Assembly (NCBI RefSeq): GCF_013415325.1
Contig: NZ_JACBYE010000006.1
Location: forward strand, 1 to 64,000
Direction: 5' to 3'
Origin: Sanguibacter inulinus
Lineage (GTDB): Bacteria; Actinomycetota; Actinomycetes; Actinomycetales; Cellulomonadaceae
Length of the DNA stretch: 64,000 bases
Shown in pieces: positions 24,315-32,022 of this stretch. The number at the start of each line of letters is the position of its first letter. Position 1 is the first letter of the stretch. The notes under the pieces are model-generated. The model saw only the letters and a list, made by a program, of their open reading frames with translations, was not told the origin of the DNA and searched no databases. The position numbers and the translations under genes were made by a program.

Positions 24315-26884
24315 CGTCGTACCTCCAGCGTGCGAGCGATCACGGGGTTGGGGTCGGCGACCTCTCCGGCCTGAGCAGGCCGGACCTGCCCGCGCTCGGA
24401 CGTGTACGAGAGGTCGGGGTCGTGCTGGTCGGGGGCGTTGACGAAGGACACGAAGCGGCTGAGCTTCTCGGGGTCCGCGAGGGTCTCGGCCCACTCGTCA
24501 CGGTAGCTCTCGACGTGGTGGGCCATGAAGGCCTCGAGCTCCGCGCCGATGCCGAGGATGTCGTCGACGACCACACGCCGCAGCTCCGCGATCCCACCCG
24601 GGTAGTCCGCGACCCACGGCGCCGTGCGCTGGAGCCTGTCGGCGCTGCGGACGTAGAGGGCGAGGAACCTGTCGATCACCTGGATGAGGCGCTCGTCGTC
24701 GAGGTCTTCGGCGAGCAGGTCGGCGTGGCGCGGGGTGAAGCCGCCGTTGCCGCCGACGTAGACGTTCCAGCCCTTCTCGGTCGCGATGATGCCCACGTCC
24801 TTGGCCCGGGCCTCCGCGCACTCGCGGGCACAGCCGGAGACACCCATCTTGAACTTGTGCGGCGCTCGCAGCCCTCGGTAGCGCATCTCGATCTGGACCC
24901 CCATGCCGACGGAGTCCTTGACCCCGAAGCGGCACCAGGCCTGCCCGACGCAGGACTTCACGTTGCGCAGGGCCTTGCCGTAGGCCTGACCGGACTCGAA
25001 GCCGGCGTCGACCAGGCGGGTCCAGATCGCGGGGAGCTGGTCGATCCGCGCCCCGAACATCCCGATGCGCTGGGCACCGGTGATGCGCGTGTAGAGGCCG
25101 AACTCCTGCGCGACCTCGCCGATCACCAGGAGCTTCTCCGGGGTGATCTCGCCCCCGGGGACGCGCGGGACGACCGAGTAGGTGCCGTCCTTCTGCATGT
25201 TCGCCATGACGTGGTCGTTGGTGTCCTGGAGGGCTGCCTGCTCGGGCTCGAGCACGTGGCCGGGGCCGAGGGAGGACAAGATCGAGGCGACGACAGGCTT
25301 GCAGACCGAGCAGCCGCGCCCGGTCCCGTGGGCCCCGACGATCTCGGAGAAAGTCCGCAGCCCCTCGCGGCGCACGAGGTCGTAGAGCTCGGCGCGGGCC
25401 ATCGAGAAGTGCTCGCACATCGCGCGGGACACCTCGATGCCGGACTTCTCGAGGGTCGAGTTGACGATCTTGGTGAGCAGCGGGACGCACGACCCGCAGA
25501 CCGTCCCGGCCTTGGTGCAGGCCTTGACCTCACCGACGCTCGTGCACCCGTGCTCGGTCACGGCCCCGCGGACCGTGCCTGCCGTGACGTTCGCGCAGGA
25601 GCAGACGACCACGTCGTCGGGCAGCTCGAGGGACGGCACGCCGGCGCCGCCCTCGGGGGCGAGGAAGGCCGACGGGTCGGCGCCGAGCGGGCGGCCGAGC
25701 ATCGGGCGCAGCGACGGGTAGAGCGCGACGTCGCCGACGAAGACCCCACCCAGCAAGACCTTCGCGTCGTCAGAGACGACGAGCTTCTTGTACGTCTTCG
25801 CGACGGGGTCGGCGAAGGTCACCTCGAGGGCACCAGGGGTGAGGGCGAAGACGTCGCCGAAGCTCGCGGCCTCGACTCCGACGCCCTTGAGGCGGGTGCC
25901 CTCCGGGAAGGTCTCGTAGGTCGCAGTCCCGCCGAGCAGCTGGTCGACGACCACCTCGGCCATCTTGTTGCCCGGTGCCACGAGGCCCGTGCACTCGCCC
26001 TCGTAGGAGGCGCACTCGCCGATCGCCCACACGGAGGGGTCGGAGGTGCGGCACGTCGGGCCGACGACGACGCCGCCGCGCTCGCCGACCGCGAGGCCGG
26101 CCTCGCGGGCCACCCTGTCGCGGGGGCGGACGCCCGTCGAGAAGACGACGACGTCGGCGGGGACGCTCGACCCGTCGGAGAGCTCCATGGTCGCGACGGC
26201 TCCGTCGCCGGCTGCGCCCAGGCGCGTCGCGCCCGTCGAGGTCCGGACGTCGAAGCCGAGGTCGGTCACCAGGACGCGGAGCGCCTCGCCACCGCCCGGG
26301 TCGAGCTGGACGCTCATCAGCCTGTCGGAGAACTCCACGACAGTCGCGCTCGTGCCGAGGGTCTGCAGGGCGGCGGCGGCCTCGAGGCCGAGGACTCCCC
26401 CACCGACGACGGCCCCCGCGAGCGGCCGGCCGAGCTTTTCTGAGCGCAGCCGGACCCACTCGTCGAGGGCGACCACGTCGGCCATCGTCCTGTAGGTGAA
26501 GACTCCCGGCAGGTCCGTGCCGTCGGTGCGCGGGGTCCAGGCCCACGAGCCCGTGGCGAGCACGAGGTCGTCGTAGGCCTCGACGCGGCCGGAGCGGGTC
26601 GTGACGGTCTGCCCCGCGAGGTCGAGGTCGGCGACGGCGTCACCCGTGACGAGGGTGACCCGCGGGTCCGACCAGGGTCCGGCGTCGAGCACGAGGTCGT
26701 CCGGGGTGCGCCCTGCGAAGAACTCGGAGAGGTGCACGCGGTCGTAGGGGGCGTGGGGCTCGTCGCCGATGACGGTGAGGGTCCAGTCGCCCTCGGGCGA
26801 GCGCTGGCACAGGTGCTCGGCGAACCGGTGGGCGACCATGCCGCCGCCGACCACGACGATGCGGCCGTGAGGAAGGGAGCTCAT
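24311..26884 (-). CDS. nirB: Nitrite reductase (NADH) large subunit
   Basis: An 857-residue assimilatory nitrite reductase. The N-terminal FAD/NADH module opens RIVVVGGGMVAHRFAEHL and has a second dinucleotide fold near AGAVVGGGVLGLEAAAAL. A BFD-type [2Fe-2S] domain follows (CSCANV near residue 430, then CTKAGTVCGSC). The C-terminal siroheme/[4Fe-4S] half includes CVGQAWCRFGVKDS and GVSGCARECAEARAKD. It is first gene of nirB-nirD-cysG. It starts at ATG 26884 after a modest GAAGAGAAG. The 213-bp gap to the divergent cupin gene should hold nitrogen control sites, but I see no convincing GlnR box. Confidence 0.95.
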   Translation of the reverse strand: MSSLPHGRIVVVGGGMVAHRFAEHLCQRSPEGDWTLTVIGDEPHAPYDRVHLSEFFAGRTPDDLVLDAGPWSDPRVTLVTGDAVADLDLAGQTVTTRSGRVEAYDDLVLATGSWAWTPRTDGTDLPGVFTYRTMADVVALDEWVRLRSEKLGRPLAGAVVGGGVLGLEAAAALQTLGTSATVVEFSDRLMSVQLDPGGGEALRVLVTDLGFDVRTSTGATRLGAAGDGAVATMELSDGSSVPADVVVFSTGVRPRDRVAREAGLAVGERGGVVVGPTCRTSDPSVWAIGECASYEGECTGLVAPGNKMAEVVVDQLLGGTATYETFPEGTRLKGVGVEAASFGDVFALTPGALEVTFADPVAKTYKKLVVSDDAKVLLGGVFVGDVALYPSLRPMLGRPLGADPSAFLAPEGGAGVPSLELPDDVVVCSCANVTAGTVRGAVTEHGCTSVGEVKACTKAGTVCGSCVPLLTKIVNSTLEKSGIEVSRAMCEHFSMARAELYDLVRREGLRTFSEIVGAHGTGRGCSVCKPVVASILSSLGPGHVLEPEQAALQDTNDHVMANMQKDGTYSVVPRVPGGEITPEKLLVIGEVAQEFGLYTRITGAQRIGMFGARIDQLPAIWTRLVDAGFESGQAYGKALRNVKSCVGQAWCRFGVKDSVGMGVQIEMRYRGLRAPHKFKMGVSGCARECAEARAKDVGIIATEKGWNVYVGGNGGFTPRHADLLAEDLDDERLIQVIDRFLALYVRSADRLQRTAPWVADYPGGIAELRRVVVDDILGIGAELEAFMAHHVESYRDEWAETLADPEKLSRFVSFVNAPDQHDPDLSYTSERGQVRPAQAGEVADPNPVIARTLEVRR

Positions 26885-27097
26885 GTGATCTTCTCTTCAA
26901 GATGGGGGCCGGGCGGGTACGCCGGTGCCACTATCGTCCGACGACTTCACGAGGCCCTCCGGGGTCCTAGGGCCCAGTCCGACAGGCGGGACGCGGTCCG
27001 CCAAACGGACTCACCGCCTCGCTGGAGGGCAGTGAGGTCTTGTGATCCAGGGCCTAGGTCACGTGTGCTGCGAGCTCTGGGCTGGGAGGCTCGAGAG

Positions 27098-27430
27098 ATG
27101 GAGAAGCTCTCGCTCACAGCCAAGGCCCGCACCACCCTCGACGAGGCCCGGATGTCCTCGAACGGACGCAGCGCGCACACCGTCTACGGGGGGCACGAGC
27201 AGACGCTGCGGCAGACGATCATCGCCCTGACCGCCGGTGAAGGTCTCGCCGAGCACGACAGCCCCGGGGAGGCGACGCTGCAGGTGCTCGAGGGACGGGT
27301 CCGCCTCGTCTGCGGTGACCACACGTGGCACGGGGCGCCGGGTGCGCTGCTGGTGATCCCCGACGCCCGGCACTCCCTCGAGGCAGACGAAGACTCGGTC
27401 GTGCTGCTGACGGTCGCCAAGCGCAGCTGA
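27098..27430 (+). CDS. Small cupin-domain protein
   Basis: A 110-residue single-domain cupin. The first cupin motif is recognisable as EHDSPGEATLQVLEGRVRL, and the second near GALLVIPDARHSLEADED. Metal-binding His and Glu positions are partly conserved. GGGAGG lies 9 nt before ATG 27098, which sets the start well inside a longer shadow frame. It is divergent from nirB; proteins like this are often annotated as LuxR-associated cupins in actinobacteria. No biochemical role can be stated. Confidence 0.8.
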   Translation: MEKLSLTAKARTTLDEARMSSNGRSAHTVYGGHEQTLRQTIIALTAGEGLAEHDSPGEATLQVLEGRVRLVCGDHTWHGAPGALLVIPDARHSLEADEDSVVLLTVAKRS

Positions 27431-27446
27431 CGGCTGCGGCGAGGCC

Positions 27447-27486
27447 GAGGTCCTGGGGCTCGACCTCTGCGGAGAGGTGCGACCTC
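27447..27486. repeat. Possible decayed palindromic phased-box element, copy D
   Basis: GAGGTCC (27447-27453), CGACCTC (27461-27467) and CGACCTC (27480-27486) show the orientation and 19-bp step of copies A-C, but lack the GGACACGCC core. It lies between the cupin and acetyltransferase genes. It could be coincidence. Confidence 0.3.
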
Positions 27487-27518
27487 ACCGGACGGCATCC
27501 CGTCGCTAGGGTCGGGGG

Positions 27519-28061
27519 ATGACGAGAACCTTCGCCTCACGCGTCGACGACGACATCGAGCTGGTGCTGCTCGACCACCACCACACCGACGCGATCCACG
27601 CCCTGGTGCTCTCGAGCCTGGACCACCTCCGTCCGTGGGAAGAGATCGCCCGGCCCGACCTCACCCGCGAGGAGACCCTCGAGTACGTCACCGCCGGCCA
27701 GCGCTCGTGGGCCGAAGGACGCGCCCTCCCGAGCGCGATCGTCTACCGCGGGGAGATCGCCGGCGTGGTCGGCGCCCGGATCACCCGCGAGGTCGACAAG
27801 GCACAGATCGGCTACTGGCTGGGCTCTGCGTACCAGGGGCTCGGGATCATGACGCGCTCGGTACGCGCCGTCGTCCAGACGCTCATCGAGGACGAGGGGA
27901 TGCACCGCGTCGAGCTGCGCACGGCGGCGGACAACCAGCGCAGCAGGGCGCTCGCCGAGAGGCTCGGCTTCACCCTGGAGGGGACGCTCCGTGAGGCGTA
28001 CCCGATCGACGGGGTCCGCCACGACCTGTGCATCTACGGACGGCTGCGCAACGACCGCTGA
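27519..28061 (+). CDS. GNAT acetyltransferase, RimJ/RimL type
   Basis: A 180-residue N-acetyltransferase. Key elements are IVYRGEIAGVVGARI, the acetyl-CoA pyrophosphate loop region GYWLGSAYQGLGIMTRSVRA (motif A), HRVELRTAADNQRSRALAERLGF and the C-terminal EGTLREAYPIDGVRHD. This is the pattern of ribosomal-protein serine/alanine acetyltransferases that modify L7/L12 or S5, though related enzymes use small molecules. Single gene. Confidence 0.88.
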   Translation: MTRTFASRVDDDIELVLLDHHHTDAIHALVLSSLDHLRPWEEIARPDLTREETLEYVTAGQRSWAEGRALPSAIVYRGEIAGVVGARITREVDKAQIGYWLGSAYQGLGIMTRSVRAVVQTLIEDEGMHRVELRTAADNQRSRALAERLGFTLEGTLREAYPIDGVRHDLCIYGRLRNDR

Positions 28062-28188
28062 CAAGACCGATGCACCTGACCCTTGCTGCAGGTTCACGCG
28101 ATCGGTGCATGTCTGGCTGGCGAGGCTCTGATCGACAGACCAAGGCATACCGCTCGTTCTCGTGCCTGGCCTGGCTGACGGATGGCGG

Positions 28189-29406
28189 CTACTTCTTCTT
28201 GCTTCTCTTCTGCACAGGAGGGACGTTCAACGATGGCACGGCGCGAAGCATGAACTTGTCGAAGTCGGGCACGGTGAAAGCAGCGTAGCCGTGCTCCGGC
28301 GTGTACAAGAGGCCCATGTCAATCAGCTCGGCTCGGGTCGGGCCCAGCTGGGTGGACTCCCGACCCATCACCCTTGCGACGTCCGATGCCTTCTGGGCAT
28401 CAGGGCCGAGCTCGGCCATCGCGCGCATGTAGGCCGTCTGCAATGGTGTGGCCCTGTCCAGGCGTACCCGGAAGAAGGAGCTGTCGAGCTTCGTCTCATA
28501 GACCTCACGGGCCTGCTCGACATCTTCGCGCGTCAGGGTGGGGCCTTCTGCAATCTCCCAGACCTGATAGCCGAGCTCCTGGATGAAATAGGGGTAGCCC
28601 TTCGTGATGGACCTCGCGAGGTCTAGTGCACCCCGGTCGAACACGACCCCTTCGGTCTGGGCTGGTTCGAGGAGCGCCTGTTCTGCCTCCGATTCGCTCA
28701 ACGAGTCGATCTTGGGGAACTTGAAGAGGCGCTCCGCGTAGGATTTGGCATCACCAGCCAGCTCAGCGATCTGAGGAAGCCCCGCGCCCACGAACGTCAG
28801 CGGCAGCTTCTTCTGCACAGTCTTGTGCACGCCCTGGATCAGAGCTTCCAGCTGGACAGCCGAGAGGAACTGCACCTCGTCGATGAGCAGCGCTACCCCC
28901 CGCTGCCTCTCTCTGGCGGCTTCCCCGACCGCCACGAAGACGTCCGTGAGATCCATGGCCAGATTCCCGTGGTCGGCCAGACCTTCGGCCGCTTCGACGT
29001 CCCACGACAGCGACCAGGTGCCCTGCTGGTCGACCGTCGCGGCGAACGATGTGACGACTTGCGCGGCACGCCGCCCGATGTCGGACCAGCGGGCCCGGGG
29101 AGAGAGCCGGAGCAGAGCCCCCTTGAGGAGCGAGGCGATCGTCTGCCGGAAGTGCACGTCGCTGTGCTTGGAAGCTTCAATCTCCAGCACTTCCCAATGA
29201 GCCGCGCGGGCCATCTCGCCGAACTCGTTGAGGAGAACGGTCTTGCCGACGCCCCTCAGCCCCGTCATGATCATGGACTGCTCGGTGCGCCCCCTCTGGA
29301 GTCGCTGCAGAAGCATGTCGAAGGCACGCTTGTGCTCGTCCCTCCCCACGATGATCTCAGGCGAGGCACCCGCGTTGGGCGTGTAGGGGTTACGGATGCT
29401 GTCCAT
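28189..29406 (-). CDS. AAA/STAND-type ATP-binding protein, probably acquired
   Basis: A 405-residue P-loop ATPase. Walker A is GLRGVGKT (residues 49-56), Walker B LLIDEVQ (Asp176-Glu177), and a sensor-like TFVGAGLPQI lies near 205. The C-terminal third looks like a winged helix (AYMRAMAELGPDAQKASDVARVMG, then LIDMGLLYTPEHGYAAFTVPDF). The fold resembles Orc1/Cdc6-like and STAND ATPases. The tail is basic (KRSKKK). Base composition is clearly lower in GC than its neighbours and rarer codons appear, which suggests horizontal transfer. It stands alone with its own AT-rich promoter. The role is unknown; a defence or regulatory function is possible but unsupported. Confidence 0.75.
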   Translation of the reverse strand: MDSIRNPYTPNAGASPEIIVGRDEHKRAFDMLLQRLQRGRTEQSMIMTGLRGVGKTVLLNEFGEMARAAHWEVLEIEASKHSDVHFRQTIASLLKGALLRLSPRARWSDIGRRAAQVVTSFAATVDQQGTWSLSWDVEAAEGLADHGNLAMDLTDVFVAVGEAARERQRGVALLIDEVQFLSAVQLEALIQGVHKTVQKKLPLTFVGAGLPQIAELAGDAKSYAERLFKFPKIDSLSESEAEQALLEPAQTEGVVFDRGALDLARSITKGYPYFIQELGYQVWEIAEGPTLTREDVEQAREVYETKLDSSFFRVRLDRATPLQTAYMRAMAELGPDAQKASDVARVMGRESTQLGPTRAELIDMGLLYTPEHGYAAFTVPDFDKFMLRAVPSLNVPPVQKRSKKK

Positions 29407-29434
29407 GGACCGACCTTAGTAGGTTTACCAAGCT

Positions 29435-29457
29435 TTATGAAGATCTCATAAGATCTT
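29435..29457. promoter_or_regulatory. AT-rich palindromic promoter region of the ATPase gene
   Basis: TTATGA (29435-29440) and TCATAA (29446-29451) form a perfect inverted repeat around AGATC. It overlaps a second palindrome, AAGATCTT (29450-29457). On the minus strand a TACTAA box follows about 10 bp before ATG 29406, so the transcript may be nearly leaderless. Autorepression is a reasonable guess. Confidence 0.5.
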
Positions 29458-29482
29458 GTAAGACCTGAAAAACTGACGGGTC

Positions 29483-29508
29483 CCCGGTGGACCAGGTGGT
29501 CCACCGGG
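29483..29508 (-). terminator. Intrinsic terminator of the gal operon
   Basis: CCCGGTGGACC (29483-29493) pairs perfectly with 29498-29508 around AGGT. On the minus strand it is followed by a TTTTT run (complement of 29468-29472), one of the few classical intrinsic terminators in this window. It lies directly after galK. Confidence 0.8.
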
Positions 29509-29513
29509 TGCGG

Positions 29514-30743
29514 TCAGCTCGCAGGGCCGCCCGCGACCGCGACCAGGAACCCAGGCGCGCGGAGCCCTTCGGACTCGAAGGCTGCGGCGATCTCGCCTGC
29601 CACCTGCTCGGCGTCCTCGACACGGACGAGGGCGATCGCGGAGCCGCCGAAGCCGCCGCCGATCATCCGTCCGCCGAGGGCACCGGCCTGCACGGCCGCG
29701 TCGACCGCGACGTCGAGCTCGTGGCAGCTGACCTCGTAGTCGTCGCGCAGCGAGGCGTGGGCCGCGGACAGCACGGCACCGACCTCGGACGTCCGTCCGG
29801 AGTCGAGCAAGGACACGACCTCGCCGACACGGGCGATCTCGGTGACCACGTGCTTCACGCGTCGCGCGGTCACCTCGGGGTCCTGCCCAGAGGCGTCGAG
29901 CGCACCGGGGGCCGCGAGCGTCGCGAGGGCCGCGTCGAGGTCGGTGACCTCGCGCAGCGTCTCGACGCCGAGGACGGCCGCGGCCGCCTCGCAGGTGTCC
30001 CGGCGCGCGGCGTACTGACCGTCGACGAGCGCGTGCGGAGCACGCGTGTCGACGACGAGCAGCGCGAGCCCGTCGGAGGCGAGGTCGAAGGGGATCTGGC
30101 GGACCTCGAGGCTGCGGCAGTCGAGCAGCAGCGCGTGCCCCTCCTGCGAGCGGAGCGCAGCGGCCTGGTCCATGCCACCCGTCGGTGCACCGGCGATCTC
30201 GTTCTCCGCGCGGATGCACGCAGCGACGAGGTGCTGGCGACCTGCGTCGTCAGCCCCGTGCCCGAGGCCGAAGAGCGCGTCGAGACCGATCGCGACCGAC
30301 CCCTCGAGGGCAGCCGACGACGACAGCCCGGCGCCGTAGGGCACGCAGGACGTGATCGCCACGTCGAAGCCGCCGAGCGTCGCGCCGGCCTGCTCGAGAG
30401 CCCACGCGACACCCACGACGTACGCGACCCACCCGGTGACCGTGCCCGGGGCGACGGTGTCGAGGTCGACCGTGACGACGGTGCCGGCCTCCTGCGCCGA
30501 GACGAGGCGGACCGTACGGTCTGCGCGGCGCGTGATGGCCGCGTAGGTGCGGTGCGGCAGCGCGAAGGGCAGCACGAGACCGCCGTTGTAGTCGGTGTGC
30601 TCACCGATGAGGTTCCCGCGGCCCGGAGCGGACCACACGCCGTCGGGCGCTGCGTCGAAGACCTCGGTGAAGAGGGCACGCGCCTGCGCGCTGCCGTCCT
30701 CGACGTCCCAGGCGTCGAGCCAGTCCACGTCGATGCTCGTCAT
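29514..30743 (-). CDS. galK: Galactokinase
   Basis: A 409-residue GHMP kinase that phosphorylates galactose to galactose-1-phosphate. It has the galactokinase signature GRGNLIGEHTDYNGG (residues about 40-54), the ATP motif PYGAGLSSSAALEG and the GMDQAAAL segment. The third GHMP motif is GGRMIGGGFGGSAIAL near the C-terminus. Its start overlaps the galT stop (ATGA), completing the order alpha-galactosidase-galT-galK. It carries out the first Leloir step inside the cell. Confidence 0.96.
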   Translation of the reverse strand: MTSIDVDWLDAWDVEDGSAQARALFTEVFDAAPDGVWSAPGRGNLIGEHTDYNGGLVLPFALPHRTYAAITRRADRTVRLVSAQEAGTVVTVDLDTVAPGTVTGWVAYVVGVAWALEQAGATLGGFDVAITSCVPYGAGLSSSAALEGSVAIGLDALFGLGHGADDAGRQHLVAACIRAENEIAGAPTGGMDQAAALRSQEGHALLLDCRSLEVRQIPFDLASDGLALLVVDTRAPHALVDGQYAARRDTCEAAAAVLGVETLREVTDLDAALATLAAPGALDASGQDPEVTARRVKHVVTEIARVGEVVSLLDSGRTSEVGAVLSAAHASLRDDYEVSCHELDVAVDAAVQAGALGGRMIGGGFGGSAIALVRVEDAEQVAGEIAAAFESEGLRAPGFLVAVAGGPAS

Positions 30744-31954
30744 GACGCCACCTGGACCAGGCGGTCGGCGATGCGCTCAGGAGTCGTGTCGGAGATCCAC
30801 GCGCCACCGCCGGACTCGGAGCCGGCGAGGTACTTGAGCTTTCCGGGGGCGCGCAGGATCGAGAAGATCTGCAGGTGCAGGCGCAGGTCGTCGCGGCCCT
30901 CGCGGACCGGGGCCTGGTGCCAGGCGGAGATGTACGGGGCCTTGGTCGGCGTGCCGTCCTCGGCCGCCGGGAAGAACCTGTCCATGCGCCCGAGCAGCTC
31001 GAGGTACACGGTCGCGAGGTCTTCACGCTCGGCGTCGGTCAGAGCAGGCAGGTCGGCGACGTCGCGGCGCGGCGCGAGGTGGATCTCGATGGGCCAGCGG
31101 GCGGCCATCGGCACGTACGCGACCCAGTGCTCGGACTCGAGCACGATGCGACGGCCCGAGCGCAGCTCGGCGGCGAGGACGTCGGCGAGCAGGTTGCGGC
31201 CGGTCCTCTCGCGGTGCGCGCGCGCCTGGCGCAGCATCGTCTCGGTCTTGGGCATGAGGTACGGGTAGGCGTAGATCTGCCCGTGCGGGTGGTGGAGCGT
31301 CACGCCGATCTCCTGGCCGCGGTTCTCGAAGCAGAAGACCTGCTCGACGCCGTCGACCTTGCCGAGCTCGGTCGTGCGGTCGGCCCACGCCTCGATGATG
31401 GTGCGCATGCGACGAGGGCTCACCTGGGCGAGGGACTTCGTCGAGTCGGGCGAGAAGCAGATGACCTCGCAGCGGCCGACGGCCGGGCGCTGCTGCCACA
31501 GGTCCTCGCCGTCGACGTGGGTGATCTCGTCGACGGTCCCGGGGACGCGCATGAGCGAGGAGAAACGGTTCTCGAAGACGACGACGTCGTAGTCCTCGGC
31601 CGGGATCTCACCGTCGGAGTACGCGGCACCCGGCTTGGCGGGGGCGAGCGGGTTCGCGTCGGCGGGGGGCAGGTGGGTGCGGTTCATGCGGTGCGCGGCG
31701 TGCGGGATCCACTCGCCTGTCAGCACGTCGTAGCGCATCGTCGGACCGGTGACGGGCTGGACGGTCTCGACGCCGTCGGCACCGATCGTCACGACGGGCT
31801 CGTAGCGCCCGGGCAGCGGGCGCGGGTCGTCGAGACGGCGCGTCTGCTCCCCCGAGACGTAGGGCTCGGAGTCGTCGAAGTAGAAGAGGTCGCGGCCGTC
31901 GGCGAGGGTCGTCGCCGTGCGGCGCACGAGAGGTGCGGAGGAGTCCGTGGTCAT
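30740..31954 (-). CDS. galT: Galactose-1-phosphate uridylyltransferase
   Basis: A 404-residue Leloir enzyme of the HIT superfamily that exchanges UMP between UDP-glucose and galactose-1-phosphate. The active-site signature is HHPHGQIYAYPY, with the uridylylated His being the second of H-P-H. Other conserved parts are PHRMNRTH-like AHRMNRTHLPP, VVVFENRFSSL and the late WHQAP. ATG 31954 is chosen because the long upstream frame overlaps the alpha-galactosidase gene region. It is the middle gene of the operon. No galE is in the window. Confidence 0.96.
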   Translation of the reverse strand: MTTDSSAPLVRRTATTLADGRDLFYFDDSEPYVSGEQTRRLDDPRPLPGRYEPVVTIGADGVETVQPVTGPTMRYDVLTGEWIPHAAHRMNRTHLPPADANPLAPAKPGAAYSDGEIPAEDYDVVVFENRFSSLMRVPGTVDEITHVDGEDLWQQRPAVGRCEVICFSPDSTKSLAQVSPRRMRTIIEAWADRTTELGKVDGVEQVFCFENRGQEIGVTLHHPHGQIYAYPYLMPKTETMLRQARAHRERTGRNLLADVLAAELRSGRRIVLESEHWVAYVPMAARWPIEIHLAPRRDVADLPALTDAEREDLATVYLELLGRMDRFFPAAEDGTPTKAPYISAWHQAPVREGRDDLRLHLQIFSILRAPGKLKYLAGSESGGGAWISDTTPERIADRLVQVAS

Positions 31955-32022
31955 GATGGCCTCTGGTTCGGGTGGTGCGGGGTGGGTGGTCGAACGGGTG
32001 GAGCAGGTCTCTCGGTGGCCGG

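Noticed and set aside
26885-27097. GlnR or FNR-type sites before nirB
   Set aside because: TGTGATC and GGTCACG lie near each other, but the spacing (13 bp) fits neither CRP/FNR nor a GlnR box.
28062-28188. Possible attachment site or small RNA in the gap beside the foreign ATPase gene
   Set aside because: Only a 7-bp ATGCACC/GGTGCAT pair with a long loop is visible. There are no flanking direct repeats or integrase.
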